The notes: generated by a model from the letters alone, not told the origin. Counted from the stretch's first letter, positions 1-7,957 are shown. The stretch is 36,831 nucleotides of DNA from Neptuniibacter sp. (GCA_024686055.1 JAIBDV010000001.1:1-36831), one strand, 5' to 3'. Translations and numbers: made by a program.

Positions 1-957
1 AACGGCTATCACTGCGCATCCGCTTACGCGGACCCACAAGGAAAGTCTCACCACTGTGACCCAGCCCAGCGGCGGCCCATTTACCCTCATAGGTCATCAA
101 CGCATTGATACGTCCAACCGGCATCTGAAAAATCAGGGTGCCAACCCGTTCCCCTTCGACCAGTACCGGGGTCGCCATAAACGCGGCATGGTCATTATAG
201 GATGGGGCATAGGCGGAAAAATCTTCTACCACGACCGATTGCTTCCCCCCAGGGCACGTGAACGCTTAAATACCCGCCCCAGACCTGAATCTGCAAACGG
301 GCCATCACTTAATGACGAGGCAAAATCCAGCTCCTTCAATACGGAGTAAACAACCGTACCGGTCTGATCATCAACCAGGAAAATATCACTGAAGCCAAAT
401 TGCTGAAGAAAGTAGCGAAAAGCAGGATGGTAACGCTGATGCGCATCGTCATAACCCGAGCCATCCTGGTGGCTGACAAATTTATCTTTCTGCCCGAGGG
501 GCTCTGGGTTGGCAGCGATATAACGGTACTGCATCAATTGGGAAGCCGGGCTTAGCTGCCGATGACTGGCGGCAGGCAAGGTGCTACCGGTGGCATTACG
601 TTTACCGAATTCAGCCAGATACTCCTGCTGGTAGTAGCTCTGTAGTGCTGAATCCAGCTGGCCTCGCTCTGCCACCGCAGGCACAGCCTTCGCCATCGTG
701 GACGAAAAATTGACCAGCGCATCCACGGTCGTGGGATTGTAGGCAAGGGCTTTTAACTGGCCAGAAATCGTACGGAAGTAAGCTTCGATCTGTGTTTTCT
801 TAGCGGTCTGGCGGGCCACCAGATTGCTCTGTATCTCAGCGTACAAAGCATCCCTGGCACTATTGAACGAATGATAACTGGTATAACCTGTCGCAATCAG
901 CAAAGGTACAACGGCCAGTACAATCGCCGTGATGGATAGTCTCGTCCTGATTTTCAC
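1..957 (-). pseudogene. Methyl-accepting chemotaxis protein, sensor part; frameshifted and cut by window edge
   Basis: The visible part is the N-terminal half of a chemoreceptor. It has one membrane segment at about residues 8-28 and then a long periplasmic Cache-type sensor domain. A GTG start at 957 is chosen because AGGAGGAG lies 7 bases upstream; the frame opens further upstream without a ribosome site. Reading stops at 226-228, but the family sequence resumes in another frame with the motifs VVVEDFSAYAPSYND and SGETFLVGP, which are typical of double-Cache chemoreceptors, and runs to the left edge. One extra G in the six-G run (C6 on the plus strand, 245-250) would restore a single frame. 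This is either a real broken gene, a phase-variable tract or a sequence error. The HAMP and signalling domains would lie beyond the edge. The assignment to chemoreceptors rests on the sensor domain only. Confidence 0.75.
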
Positions 958-1052
958 GGTCTCTCCTCCTGATCGACTCTTTATGCACCTGAATAGCCAG
1001 GCGGCCACCGGTGCAGATACGGTGAGTCATCACAGCATAGTCGCTCTATGTC

Positions 1053-1078
1053 GAGTCGACCGGGAAGAGGGAACTTTA
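1053..1078 (-). promoter_or_regulatory. Possible FliA (sigma-28)-like promoter for the chemoreceptor
   Basis: On the minus strand TAAAGTTC (1071-1078) matches the flagellar sigma-factor -35 consensus TAAAGTTT at 7 of 8 bases. Ten bases later GTCGACTC (1053-1060) is a weak match to GCCGATAA, and the usual spacer is 11. The site overlaps the stop codon of the upstream Gate-domain gene and lies about 95 bases before the receptor start. Chemoreceptor genes are often FliA-dependent, so the position makes sense, but the -10 element is poor. Confidence 0.28.
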
Positions 1079-2053
1079 ATTTGTCTCAGGGCGAATGTGG
1101 GCATTGACCAGGTGGCGCTGCCAGAAACTCTCATCCCGGCGGGCAACCCAGCGTGTCATCAGGCCAATCACCAGCACAGAAAACAACAGACGCAGCCACA
1201 AGATACCGCTGAGATCAGCACCGAGCACCATCACCAGAATGGTATCTTCAATCAGGCTATGGCTGAGCGCCAGAAAGCCCATGGCCGCAAAAACATCACG
1301 TTCAGGCACATGTCCGGCACGCACTTCTTTAATCAGTAATCCACCACCAAATGCCAGTCCCAGGGTGGCCCCGACAATGGTAATAGTAGTTGCCTGAGGG
1401 CCGATATTCAGTAGCCGCAGTAGCGGTTTCAGCAGCCAGGCCATCAACCGCTCAACGCCCACCAGTTTGAGTACTTTGAGCGCTGTCAGCAGTACAATAA
1501 TAATCAGCTGTACCATCAGCAGACTTTCTGCCTGAGAACTGAGCCAGCCCGACCAGCTGTTGTCCACTGACTCGGGCTGCCACAACAGCTGATTTTCCTG
1601 CTGTAGCCAGTCTCCCGCCTGATAGATCCGGTATTGCATCCAGCCCAGCAACAGGCCGCCACCAATACGCAGCAACAGGCTAACCCGGACCCGGATGCCC
1701 GCCTGCTGGGCAATACGCACTTCCACAGGCAAGCCATGGGCAAATAGCAACAGCGTACTGAGCACCGTCACCTGAGCAACACTTAAGGGATCGCCCTGGC
1801 TGAGCTGGAAGAACACAATCATGCCAGCATAGATATTGGTCAGCATGGTGGTGGCCCAGACCAGCCCCATTTCCTCTGGCAAACCCACCAGCTGCATCAC
1901 CGGCCCCAGTAACTGACCGAGAATAGCCACCCCGCCCAGCTCTTCCAGTACCTTCACCACCAGCAAGGTTGGGATCATCAATTTAAACAGTGTCCAGGAA
2001 ACGTCCCAGATCTCCTGTGTCAGCTCAGCAAAAAACAGCCTTATCCGCGCCAC
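1076..2053 (-). CDS. Nucleoside-recognition (Gate) domain membrane protein
   Basis: This 325-residue, very hydrophobic protein has about eight predicted membrane segments in two blocks (about residues 15-155 and 175-305), separated by a polar loop rich in Q, W and S. The repeated Gly/Ala-rich helices and the stretches ATTMLTNIYAG and GFLALSHSLIEDTILV are typical of the Gate (nucleoside recognition) family also seen in spore maturation proteins SpmA/SpmB and in YjiH-like proteins. The substrate of stand-alone members is not known. The start is GTG at 2053, supported by AAGGAG 9 bases upstream. It lies 50 bp after arsJ on the same strand with no terminator visible between them, so it may be transcribed with the arsenic genes. 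A direct role in arsenic handling is inference only. Confidence 0.75.
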   Translation of the reverse strand: MARIRLFFAELTQEIWDVSWTLFKLMIPTLLVVKVLEELGGVAILGQLLGPVMQLVGLPEEMGLVWATTMLTNIYAGMIVFFQLSQGDPLSVAQVTVLSTLLLFAHGLPVEVRIAQQAGIRVRVSLLLRIGGGLLLGWMQYRIYQAGDWLQQENQLLWQPESVDNSWSGWLSSQAESLLMVQLIIIVLLTALKVLKLVGVERLMAWLLKPLLRLLNIGPQATTITIVGATLGLAFGGGLLIKEVRAGHVPERDVFAAMGFLALSHSLIEDTILVMVLGADLSGILWLRLLFSVLVIGLMTRWVARRDESFWQRHLVNAHIRPETN

Positions 2054-2103
2054 CGCCGGTACTCCTTGTCTGCACCAAAACGGCGCATAGTACCGACACT
2101 GCC

Positions 2104-3336
2104 TTACAATGAAAACCCTGACTGCACGGGCCCTTGATACTCGGGTAACTTCAGCGTCAGCAGTAATGCAATCAGCAGCATAATTGCCGAACCCGCCAGG
2201 CAGGCTTCAATCCCCCAGGCCTGAAACAGCCCCCCCGACAGCAAGGTACCCAACAGCCGGCCACTGGCATTGGCCATGTAGTAGAAGCCCACATCCATGG
2301 ACGTGCCTTCTTCGCGGGCGTAACTGATAATCAGATAACTGTGCAATGAAGAATTAATGGCAAAGCAGATGCCGAACAGCATCAGCCCGGTCAGTAATAC
2401 CCAGTGTGGATTCCAGGGCAGCGCCAGCGCAATGGCAGCAGGGATCAGTGTCAGCAACCCCACCCAGCTGATCGCAACACCCCGACCCGGCACCCGTCCC
2501 TGTTTTTTTCCGGTCAGCCAGGGCGCAGCGACCTGCACCAGACCATAGGCAATCACCCAGCTGGCCAGAAAGCCTCCCACCTGCCAGTGATCCCAGCCAA
2601 ACTGCTGACTCAGATAGACCGGCAACGCGACCACAAACCAGATATCCCGCGCGCCAAACAGAAACAGCCGGGCCGCCGAGAGCCAGTTCACAGCAGCGCT
2701 GGTGGAAAACATTTCACTGAATTTTGGCTTCGCTTTGCTACGGCCCAGATCTTTCTGCAGAAACACCAGGCTGCTGAGTAAGACCAGCGCCAGCATGGCG
2801 ATCATCAGCCATAGCGCGCCACTGAAACCAAACCCACCTAACAATGCACCACCAAGGAAAAAGCCAACTCCCTTGAGGGTGTTTTTCGACCCCGTCAGTA
2901 CCGCCACCGCGCGAAAAAGACGGCTTTCCCCCGCCTCTCCGGCCAGTTTTGTCAGCTGTTTAACCGAGCTCTTGGCACTCATCTTGTTCAGATCTTTAGC
3001 AATGCCCGACAGTGCCTGAGCCAGCATCACCCAGCCAATCGTCAGCCATTCAGGTGGCACTGTCAGCATCAACAACGCAATGACCTGCAAACCCAGGCCG
3101 ATGTTCATAATGCGGTTCAGGCCGATGCGTGCCCCCAGCCAGCCCCCCACCAGATTGGTGACAATGCCGAAAAACTCATAAAACAGAAACAGCATAGCGA
3201 TGGCCAGAGGGCCATAACCCAGCTGGTGAAAATGCAGCACCACCAGCATCCGTAAAGCGCCATCGGTCAGCGTAAACGCCCAGTAATTGCCCGTCACCAG
3301 CATATACTGGCGCAGTTCAGTGCTGCTCACCGCCAT
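2104..3336 (-). CDS. arsJ: Organoarsenical efflux MFS transporter ArsJ
   Basis: This is a 410-residue major facilitator with about 12 membrane segments. The N-terminal half carries GNYWAFTLTDGALRMLVVLH and the cytoplasmic loop LSGIAKDLNKMSAKSSVK, both recognisable from ArsJ. ArsJ exports 1-arseno-3-phosphoglycerate, the unstable product made when GAPDH uses arsenate in place of phosphate; outside the cell it breaks down to arsenate. The family call is strengthened by the gene immediately upstream, an arsenic-type GAPDH whose stop is only 3 bp away, and by arsR before that. ATG at 3336 is the only sensible start; its Shine-Dalgarno is weak, suggesting translational coupling to the GAPDH gene. 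The C-terminus ends normally at about the family length. Confidence 0.9.
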   Translation of the reverse strand: MAVSSTELRQYMLVTGNYWAFTLTDGALRMLVVLHFHQLGYGPLAIAMLFLFYEFFGIVTNLVGGWLGARIGLNRIMNIGLGLQVIALLMLTVPPEWLTIGWVMLAQALSGIAKDLNKMSAKSSVKQLTKLAGEAGESRLFRAVAVLTGSKNTLKGVGFFLGGALLGGFGFSGALWLMIAMLALVLLSSLVFLQKDLGRSKAKPKFSEMFSTSAAVNWLSAARLFLFGARDIWFVVALPVYLSQQFGWDHWQVGGFLASWVIAYGLVQVAAPWLTGKKQGRVPGRGVAISWVGLLTLIPAAIALALPWNPHWVLLTGLMLFGICFAINSSLHSYLIISYAREEGTSMDVGFYYMANASGRLLGTLLSGGLFQAWGIEACLAGSAIMLLIALLLTLKLPEYQGPVQSGFSL

Positions 3337-3339
3337 CGT

Positions 3340-4344
3340 TTAGCCCTGCGTCATGATGTAACGGGCCAGCTCCATGGTGCGCTTTACATAGCCCCATTCA
3401 TTGTCATACCAGACGTACAGTTTCAGCTGGCGTTTGTTGATCACCATGGTCGAGAGCGCATCGACAATGGCCGAACGCGGATCCGTACGGTAATCAATCG
3501 ACACCAGCGGCCGTTCTTCATAACCCAGTACACCGGCCAGCTCGTTCTGCGCTGCCGTTTTGAACAGCTGATTTACCTCTTCCTCCGTGGTATCGCGTTT
3601 AAGCTCAAAGACCATATCGGTCAGCGAAGCATTGGCCAGCGGCACCCGCACAGCATGGCCATTGAGCTTACCGGTCAGCTCAGGGAAGATCTCAGTAATG
3701 GCTTTGGCGGACCCCGTCGTGGTCGGAATCAGGCTCATACCGCAAGCACGGGCACGGCGCAGATCCTTGTGGGGCGCGTCCAGAATGGTCTGGGTGTTGG
3801 TAATGTCGTGGATGGTAGTCATTGAGCCATGCTCAATCCCTATCTGCTGCTGAATCACCTTGATCACCGGGGCCAGGCAGTTGGTAGTACAGGACGCTGC
3901 CGTCACAATCCGATGCTGTTCAGCCTCGAACAGCTGATGGTTAACCCCCATCACCAGATTAAGCGCCCCTTCCTCTTTGACTGGTGCTGTCACCAGCACA
4001 CGCTGAACGCCCTGGTCCAGATACTGCTGTAACTGGCTGACCTGTTTAAATACACCACTGGCTTCAACCACCAGATCACAGCCAGACCAGTCCGTGCCAT
4101 TAATATCCGTGTTGGCACTGAAACGCATTGCCTGCGCCCCTACCCGGATACAGTCACCTTCAGCCACAGCTTCATGGGACCAGGTACCATGGACTGAATC
4201 AAAATTAAGCAGGTGCGCAAAGGTCTGCGCATCCCCAGCCGGATCATTAATCTGCACAAACTCAATATCAGCCCAGTCCCAGGCGGCCCGTAATACCAGC
4301 CGTCCCATACGGCCAAAGCCGTTGATACCTACTTTGATTGTCAT
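3340..4344 (-). CDS. ArsJ-associated glyceraldehyde-3-phosphate dehydrogenase
   Basis: This 334-residue GAPDH begins with the NAD-binding motif INGFGRMGR and has the catalytic cysteine in SCTTNC (Cys152) and the C-terminal WYDNEWGY signature. The paralogue at 15500-16933 is much longer and has SCTTNA, so the two are different GAPDH types rather than a recent duplication. Sitting between arsR and arsJ, this enzyme is expected to react glyceraldehyde-3-phosphate with arsenate to give 1-arseno-3-phosphoglycerate for export by ArsJ. Use in glycolysis is chemically possible, but the operon argues for arsenate detoxification. It starts 37 bp downstream of the arsR stop, consistent with one transcript. 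Confidence 0.92.
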   Translation of the reverse strand: MTIKVGINGFGRMGRLVLRAAWDWADIEFVQINDPAGDAQTFAHLLNFDSVHGTWSHEAVAEGDCIRVGAQAMRFSANTDINGTDWSGCDLVVEASGVFKQVSQLQQYLDQGVQRVLVTAPVKEEGALNLVMGVNHQLFEAEQHRIVTAASCTTNCLAPVIKVIQQQIGIEHGSMTTIHDITNTQTILDAPHKDLRRARACGMSLIPTTTGSAKAITEIFPELTGKLNGHAVRVPLANASLTDMVFELKRDTTEEEVNQLFKTAAQNELAGVLGYEERPLVSIDYRTDPRSAIVDALSTMVINKRQLKLYVWYDNEWGYVKRTMELARYIMTQG

Positions 4345-4381
4345 CGTCAGATCATCTCTCAGAATGTGGTTAAGTTAAGTC

Positions 4382-4738
4382 TCAGCAACAGGCTGCATCT
4401 CGTTCCGGCCGCTCGCCCATCTGTGCCAGCCGGGCCGCCGAAGCGATCAGTAGATCAGGGTTTCCTTGCTGCGTTGTCTGCAACAACAGGTTGACCCACG
4501 CTGGCAGTTGAGGGTGCAACCGATAAAAAATCCACTGGCCCTGGCGCCGGTCCTGTAATAAGCCGCAGTGACGCAGTTGCGCCAGATGGCGAGAGACCTT
4601 TGGCTGCGAGGCATCCAGTGCACAGGTCAGTTCACACACACACAGCTCGCCCTCCGCCTGTAGCAGCAAGCTCATTACCAGTCGGGTTTCGTCAGCAAGG
4701 CATTTAAATAACAGTACCGGATCAAGATGAAGGGACAT
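4382..4738 (-). CDS. arsR: ArsR/SmtB family arsenic-responsive repressor
   Basis: This is a winged-helix repressor of about 118 residues. The metalloid-binding motif ELCVCEL (Cys33 and Cys35 from the ATG at 4738, with Cys39 close by) sits at the start of the DNA-binding helix, as in E. coli ArsR, and is followed by SQPKVSRHLAQLR, the recognition helix. A terminal Cys-Cys pair (about 117-118) may add ligands. ArsR proteins repress their own operon until trivalent arsenic binds these cysteines. ATG at 4738 is preferred to the TTG one codon upstream. The gene is first in a minus-strand set with the GAPDH and arsJ. Sensing arsenite implies that arsenate reduction occurs somewhere, although no arsC is present here. 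Confidence 0.93.
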   Translation of the reverse strand: MSLHLDPVLLFKCLADETRLVMSLLLQAEGELCVCELTCALDASQPKVSRHLAQLRHCGLLQDRRQGQWIFYRLHPQLPAWVNLLLQTTQQGNPDLLIASAARLAQMGERPERDAACC

Positions 4739-4740
4739 CA

Positions 4741-4835
4741 AATGGCAGCCATTAGCTCAGAGGTGAAGCCAGAGCATAGCACTGCAAATACGCATATAAC
4801 AATATCCATATATAATAATAAGAACCTGGCAACCT
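4741..4835 (-). promoter_or_regulatory. arsR promoter and probable ArsR operator
   Basis: On the minus strand TTGTTA (4797-4802), an 18-base spacer and TATGCT (4773-4778) form a fair sigma-70 promoter with a leader of about 28 bases. The spacer holds ATATGCGTATTTG, which resembles the ATATGCGTTTTTG core of the E. coli ArsR operator as I remember it, in an AT-rich stretch up to about 4835. A separate perfect 13-bp palindrome, AATGGC-A-GCCATT (4741-4753), lies directly before the start codon where a Shine-Dalgarno would be expected; no good ribosome site is seen there. Confidence 0.5.
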
Positions 4836-4873
4836 GTTTGAGCTATCCACTGGCAGAATTTACCGCGACTACG

Positions 4874-4918
4874 GCACAAATCTGTCAGGCCCCAGCAAGC
4901 TGCTCTTTAGATTTGTGC
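4874..4918. repeat. Perfect 10-bp inverted repeat between arsR and osmC
   Basis: GCACAAATCT (4874-4883) and AGATTTGTGC (4909-4918) are exact reverse complements separated by 25 bases. A small inner hairpin, AGCA-AGC-TGCT (4893-4903), lies in the loop. Neither side is followed by a T-run, so it is not a standard intrinsic terminator, although it could end transcripts of the gene at 4998. The rest of the 4803-4997 gap shows no credible gene. Nature unknown: a terminator variant, a structured RNA or a repeat-element remnant are all possible. Confidence 0.6.
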
Positions 4919-4997
4919 TTCGCCACCAGATCAACAGTAATATTAAACAGATACGCCATAAAGGTATAAACAGCAAGACCATGACAACGCTGCGTAG

Positions 4998-5462
4998 CTA
5001 ACCAACACAAGGCTCGCAGCGGACATCCGTTTTCACCGAATTTGCAATAAAGCAGGCGTCATGGGCTCGATGATGCAGTTTAAGTAACGCTTCAGCACTC
5101 GGCTGTTCTCCCCCAAAACAGACCTTCGGACGCAACACCACCTCCGTCATCGCCATCCGACCCTGGGCATCCTTCGCCAGGGTTCCCACAACCTGGTCCA
5201 CATAGCGGTCAATAATCCAGCCCGCTCGCGACGCAAAATCCAGAAAAAACAGCATATGACAACTGGCCAGCGAGGCAACAAACGCCTCCTCCGGGTCCAC
5301 ATTTTCTGCCACCGACATCGGTACAGGAACGATATGGGGTGACGATGATGCGGGCACAACCACACCGCCATCAAACAGCCATTCATGACGTCGACTGTAG
5401 GTATGGCTGAGAAAGTCCTGCCCATGACGTTGCCAGTCTACCGTTGCAAAATATTCGGACAT
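4998..5462 (-). CDS. OsmC family peroxidase-like protein
   Basis: This is an OsmC/Ohr-fold protein of about 154 residues. The two redox cysteines are visible: Cys68 in SLASCHMLFF at the start of the long helix and Cys137 in AHDACFIANSVKT. Two more cysteines sit near the C-terminus (CEPC). OsmC proteins reduce organic or lipid hydroperoxides with a dithiol donor; this subfamily's substrate is not settled. Two ATGs lie near the start. AAGGAG sits 1 base before the first (5468) and 7 bases before the second (5462), so the second is used here. It is divergent from a LysR regulator that is a candidate controller. Confidence 0.85.
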   Translation of the reverse strand: MSEYFATVDWQRHGQDFLSHTYSRRHEWLFDGGVVVPASSSPHIVPVPMSVAENVDPEEAFVASLASCHMLFFLDFASRAGWIIDRYVDQVVGTLAKDAQGRMAMTEVVLRPKVCFGGEQPSAEALLKLHHRAHDACFIANSVKTDVRCEPCVG

Positions 5463-5507
5463 TTTCATACTCCTTTACTGACAGGGTGTGATGACAAATC
5501 AGGCCTC

Positions 5508-5536
5508 ATTGTGCGTTGGCCTGCAGCCATAAACAA
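5508..5536 (-). promoter_or_regulatory. Promoter of the osmC-like gene
   Basis: On the minus strand TTGTTT (5531-5536), a 17-base spacer and CACAAT (5508-5513) make a reasonable sigma-70 promoter with a leader of about 40 bases. It overlaps the divergent lysR promoter (5516-5544) almost completely, so polymerase could hardly occupy both at once. Confidence 0.5.
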
Positions 5537-5544
5537 AGGATAAT
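5516..5544 (+). promoter_or_regulatory. Promoter of the lysR-type gene
   Basis: TTGGCC (5516-5521), a 17-base spacer and GATAAT (5539-5544) give a good sigma-70 match, with a start site near 5551 and a leader of about 25 bases. It also shows that an in-frame TTG at 5516 cannot be the translation start, because it lies in the -35 box. Confidence 0.55.
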
Positions 5545-5575
5545 CCGTCACACTTACTTAACTAAAACTCATATC

Positions 5576-6478
5576 ATGCTGTTATCCCGTATATCACTCG
5601 CTGCTTTACGCACCTTTGCCGAGGTATCTCGCCAGCAAAGCCTGAGCAAGGCAGCCATTCAGCTGCATATCAGTCAGAGCGCTGTCAGCCACCAGATGAA
5701 ACTGTTAGAACAACAGCTTGGAGTCATACTCTTTACGCGTAAGTCTCGCGGCATCAAACTGACTGATGCAGGCTTTCTACTGGCCAACCACGCAAGCAAG
5801 GCGATGCTGCAGCTGGAGAACGGACTGCAACAAGCCTGCCAGCAACAGCAATCTCGACTGTGCATCGCAATCATTCCCGCCCTGTGCCAGCACTGGCTAA
5901 TCCCACGTCTTGCTGACTTTTACCAGCACCACCCTCATATTGAATTACAGCTGCTGCAACAAGACACACTGGCGGACTTCAATCAGCAACAGGTCGACCT
6001 TCATTTACACTTTGGCCATGGTGAATCTGTTGGACTGAACAGTCAGTTATTGATGGCCGAGCGAGCTGTTCCAGTTTGCAGCCCAGGACTGTTGCTCCAG
6101 CACGAAACCCCTCAGGCATTACTTCAGGCAGATAGAACCCGCCGCCTACACTATCAGGCGGGGGAAGAAGACCTGCCGGGAGGGTTAAGCTGGAACGGCT
6201 GGTTCAATCAGGCAGGCGGAGAGGTTAACCCACATCAACCTGTGACTCGCTTTAGCCACCTGGGATCGGCGCTAACAGCAGCCTGTACAGGCCTGGGAAT
6301 AGTGCTGGCGTGGCAGCAATTGATTGAGCCTGAACTGGCGCGTGGCGAACTGATACCACTCAGTGACACCAGAATTTCGCTTAAATACAGCTATTATGCT
6401 GTCGCTCCGGCGCATCACTTCGAGCGAGAAAGCGTTGATACGTTTCTCAACTGGCTTATGAGGCATTGCGCGCAATAA
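5576..6478 (+). CDS. LysR-type transcriptional regulator
   Basis: This is a 300-residue LysR regulator. The N-terminal helix-turn-helix is clear (SLSKAAIQLHISQSAVSHQM, about residues 23-42), followed by KLLEQQLGVILFTR and a type-2 periplasmic-binding-like effector domain. The start of the domain resembles GcvA-type regulators (LAALRTFAEVSR). ATG at 5576 is chosen because the upstream TTG lies inside the promoter. LysR proteins usually control a divergent neighbour, which here is the OsmC-like peroxidase, so a peroxide- or thiol-linked role is possible; the effector is unknown. The gene ends before a strong bidirectional terminator shared with sthA. Confidence 0.88.
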   Translation: MLLSRISLAALRTFAEVSRQQSLSKAAIQLHISQSAVSHQMKLLEQQLGVILFTRKSRGIKLTDAGFLLANHASKAMLQLENGLQQACQQQQSRLCIAIIPALCQHWLIPRLADFYQHHPHIELQLLQQDTLADFNQQQVDLHLHFGHGESVGLNSQLLMAERAVPVCSPGLLLQHETPQALLQADRTRRLHYQAGEEDLPGGLSWNGWFNQAGGEVNPHQPVTRFSHLGSALTAACTGLGIVLAWQQLIEPELARGELIPLSDTRISLKYSYYAVAPAHHFERESVDTFLNWLMRHCAQ

Positions 6479-6512
6479 CCCCGCAGCCATCCACACCGCG
6501 CGATAAAACCAA

Positions 6513-6536
6513 AAAAGCCACCCGAAGGTGGCTTTT
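6513..6536. terminator. Bidirectional intrinsic terminator between lysR and sthA
   Basis: The hairpin AAAAGCCACC (6513-6522) / GGTGGCTTTT (6527-6536) with a CGAA loop is flanked by A-runs on one side and T-runs on the other. It serves the convergent lysR-type gene (+) and sthA (-). Confidence 0.85.
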
Positions 6537-6556
6537 AGCAATATCACAGAATCCGC

Positions 6557-7957
6557 TTACAGATTCGCAACCCGATTCAAGCCGGCAATCGCGGCTACCC
6601 GGTAGGCTTCCGCCATAGTCGGGTAGTTGAAGGTCGTATTGATGAAGTACTTGATGGTATTGGCTTCACCCTGCTGATGCATGATCGCCTGACCGATATG
6701 TACGATCTCAGATGCCTGGTCACCAAAACAGTGAATACCCAGGATCTGTAAGGTTTCACGGTGGAACAGCAGCTTGAGCATGCCAACCGGCTGACCGGAT
6801 ATTTGCGCTCGGGCGGTATCTTTAAAGAACGCCTGGCCCGCTTCATACGGCACACACTCAGCGGTCAGCTCTTCTTCGGTTTTACCGATGGAGCTGATCT
6901 CTGGAATGGTATAAATACCCGTTGGCACTTCGTTGATGTAACGGAAGTCATCGGTTTTCAACAGATCAGCTGCTGCTGCACGGCCCTGATCCAGCGCTGC
7001 AGACGCAAGGCTTGGCCAGCCGATAACATCTCCTACCGCATAGATACCCTCTACCGAAGTACGGTAGTGATCATCTACATTAAGCTGGCCACGGCTGTTC
7101 GCTTCCAGACCAATGTTACCCAGCTTGATCTTATCGGTATTGCCAGTACGGCCATTACACCAGAGGAACGCATCGGCACGGATTTTTTTACCGGATTTAA
7201 GGGTCATGGTCACACCATGGGTATCCCCTGTAATGGCTTCATATTCCTCGTTATGACGAATTTTCACCGCGTTGTTACGCAGGTGATAACTCAATGCATC
7301 AGAAATTTCACCATCCAGGAAGGACAGCAGCCGATCCCGGTTGTCGATCAGATCAACCTTCACCCCCAGCCCACTGAAAATAGAAGCATATTCACAGCCA
7401 ATAACACCCGCGCCATAAATAATCAGCGTGCGCGGTGTATGATTCAGCTTGAGGATGGTGTCAGAGTTGTAGATACGTGGATGGGTGAAATCCACATCGG
7501 CCGGGCAGTAAGGGCGAGAACCACTGGCAATCACGACATTTTTGGCCCGCAGGGTCTCGTCCCCTTTCACCGTGCCAGTCACCATGACAGTATTAGCATC
7601 AGCAAACTCTGCGCTGCCAAAGAACACATCACAGCGATTGCGCGCATAGAAGTTCGTGCGCAGCATCACCTGATTAGACATGACCTTTTCAGCACGGCTG
7701 AGAACACGCGGAAAGGAGAACCAGCGCGGCTCACCGATATCACGGAACATTGGGTTAGTATTGAATTCGATGATCTGACGTACGGAATGACGTAGCGCCT
7801 TGGAAGGGATGGTTCCCTTGTGGGTGCAGTTGCCCCCGACCGAACTCTGCTCTTCTACTACGGCTACACGCTTGCCATGCTTGGCAGCATTCATTGCAGC
7901 ACCTTCACCGGCAGGCCCGGATCCGATCACGATTACATCGTAGTCGTACACAGCCAT
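6557..7957 (-). CDS. sthA: Soluble pyridine nucleotide transhydrogenase (Si-specific)
   Basis: This 466-residue flavoprotein of the disulphide-reductase family has the FAD motif GSGPAGEGAAMNAAKHGKR (about 12-30), an NAD(P) motif GAGVIGCEYASIFSGLG and the second FAD motif IYAVGDVIGWPSLA. The usual redox CxxxxC is CTHKGT, with Cys44 kept and Thr49 in place of the second cysteine. This is the hallmark of SthA/UdhA as against lipoamide dehydrogenase. The enzyme moves reducing equivalents between NADPH and NADH in the cytoplasm without pumping protons. The start ATG follows GGGGA. It lies downstream of the nqr operon, supporting a shared theme of NADH balance. Length and motifs are normal. Confidence 0.96.
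   Translation of the reverse strand: MAVYDYDVIVIGSGPAGEGAAMNAAKHGKRVAVVEEQSSVGGNCTHKGTIPSKALRHSVRQIIEFNTNPMFRDIGEPRWFSFPRVLSRAEKVMSNQVMLRTNFYARNRCDVFFGSAEFADANTVMVTGTVKGDETLRAKNVVIASGSRPYCPADVDFTHPRIYNSDTILKLNHTPRTLIIYGAGVIGCEYASIFSGLGVKVDLIDNRDRLLSFLDGEISDALSYHLRNNAVKIRHNEEYEAITGDTHGVTMTLKSGKKIRADAFLWCNGRTGNTDKIKLGNIGLEANSRGQLNVDDHYRTSVEGIYAVGDVIGWPSLASAALDQGRAAAADLLKTDDFRYINEVPTGIYTIPEISSIGKTEEELTAECVPYEAGQAFFKDTARAQISGQPVGMLKLLFHRETLQILGIHCFGDQASEIVHIGQAIMHQQGEANTIKYFINTTFNYPTMAEAYRVAAIAGLNRVANL

Noticed and set aside
4727..4969. An 80-residue plus-strand frame across the arsR start and the gap
   Set aside because: No family resemblance, no good ribosome site, and it covers the arsR promoter and the inverted repeat, which explain the stretch better.
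5516..5575. TTG start for the LysR-type gene
   Set aside because: The TTG is in the -35 box of the predicted promoter, and the extra residues do not resemble a LysR N-terminus.
6761..7795. A 344-residue open frame antisense to sthA
   Set aside because: It lies wholly opposite a fully conserved sthA, has no recognisable domain and mirrors the codon pattern of the real gene.
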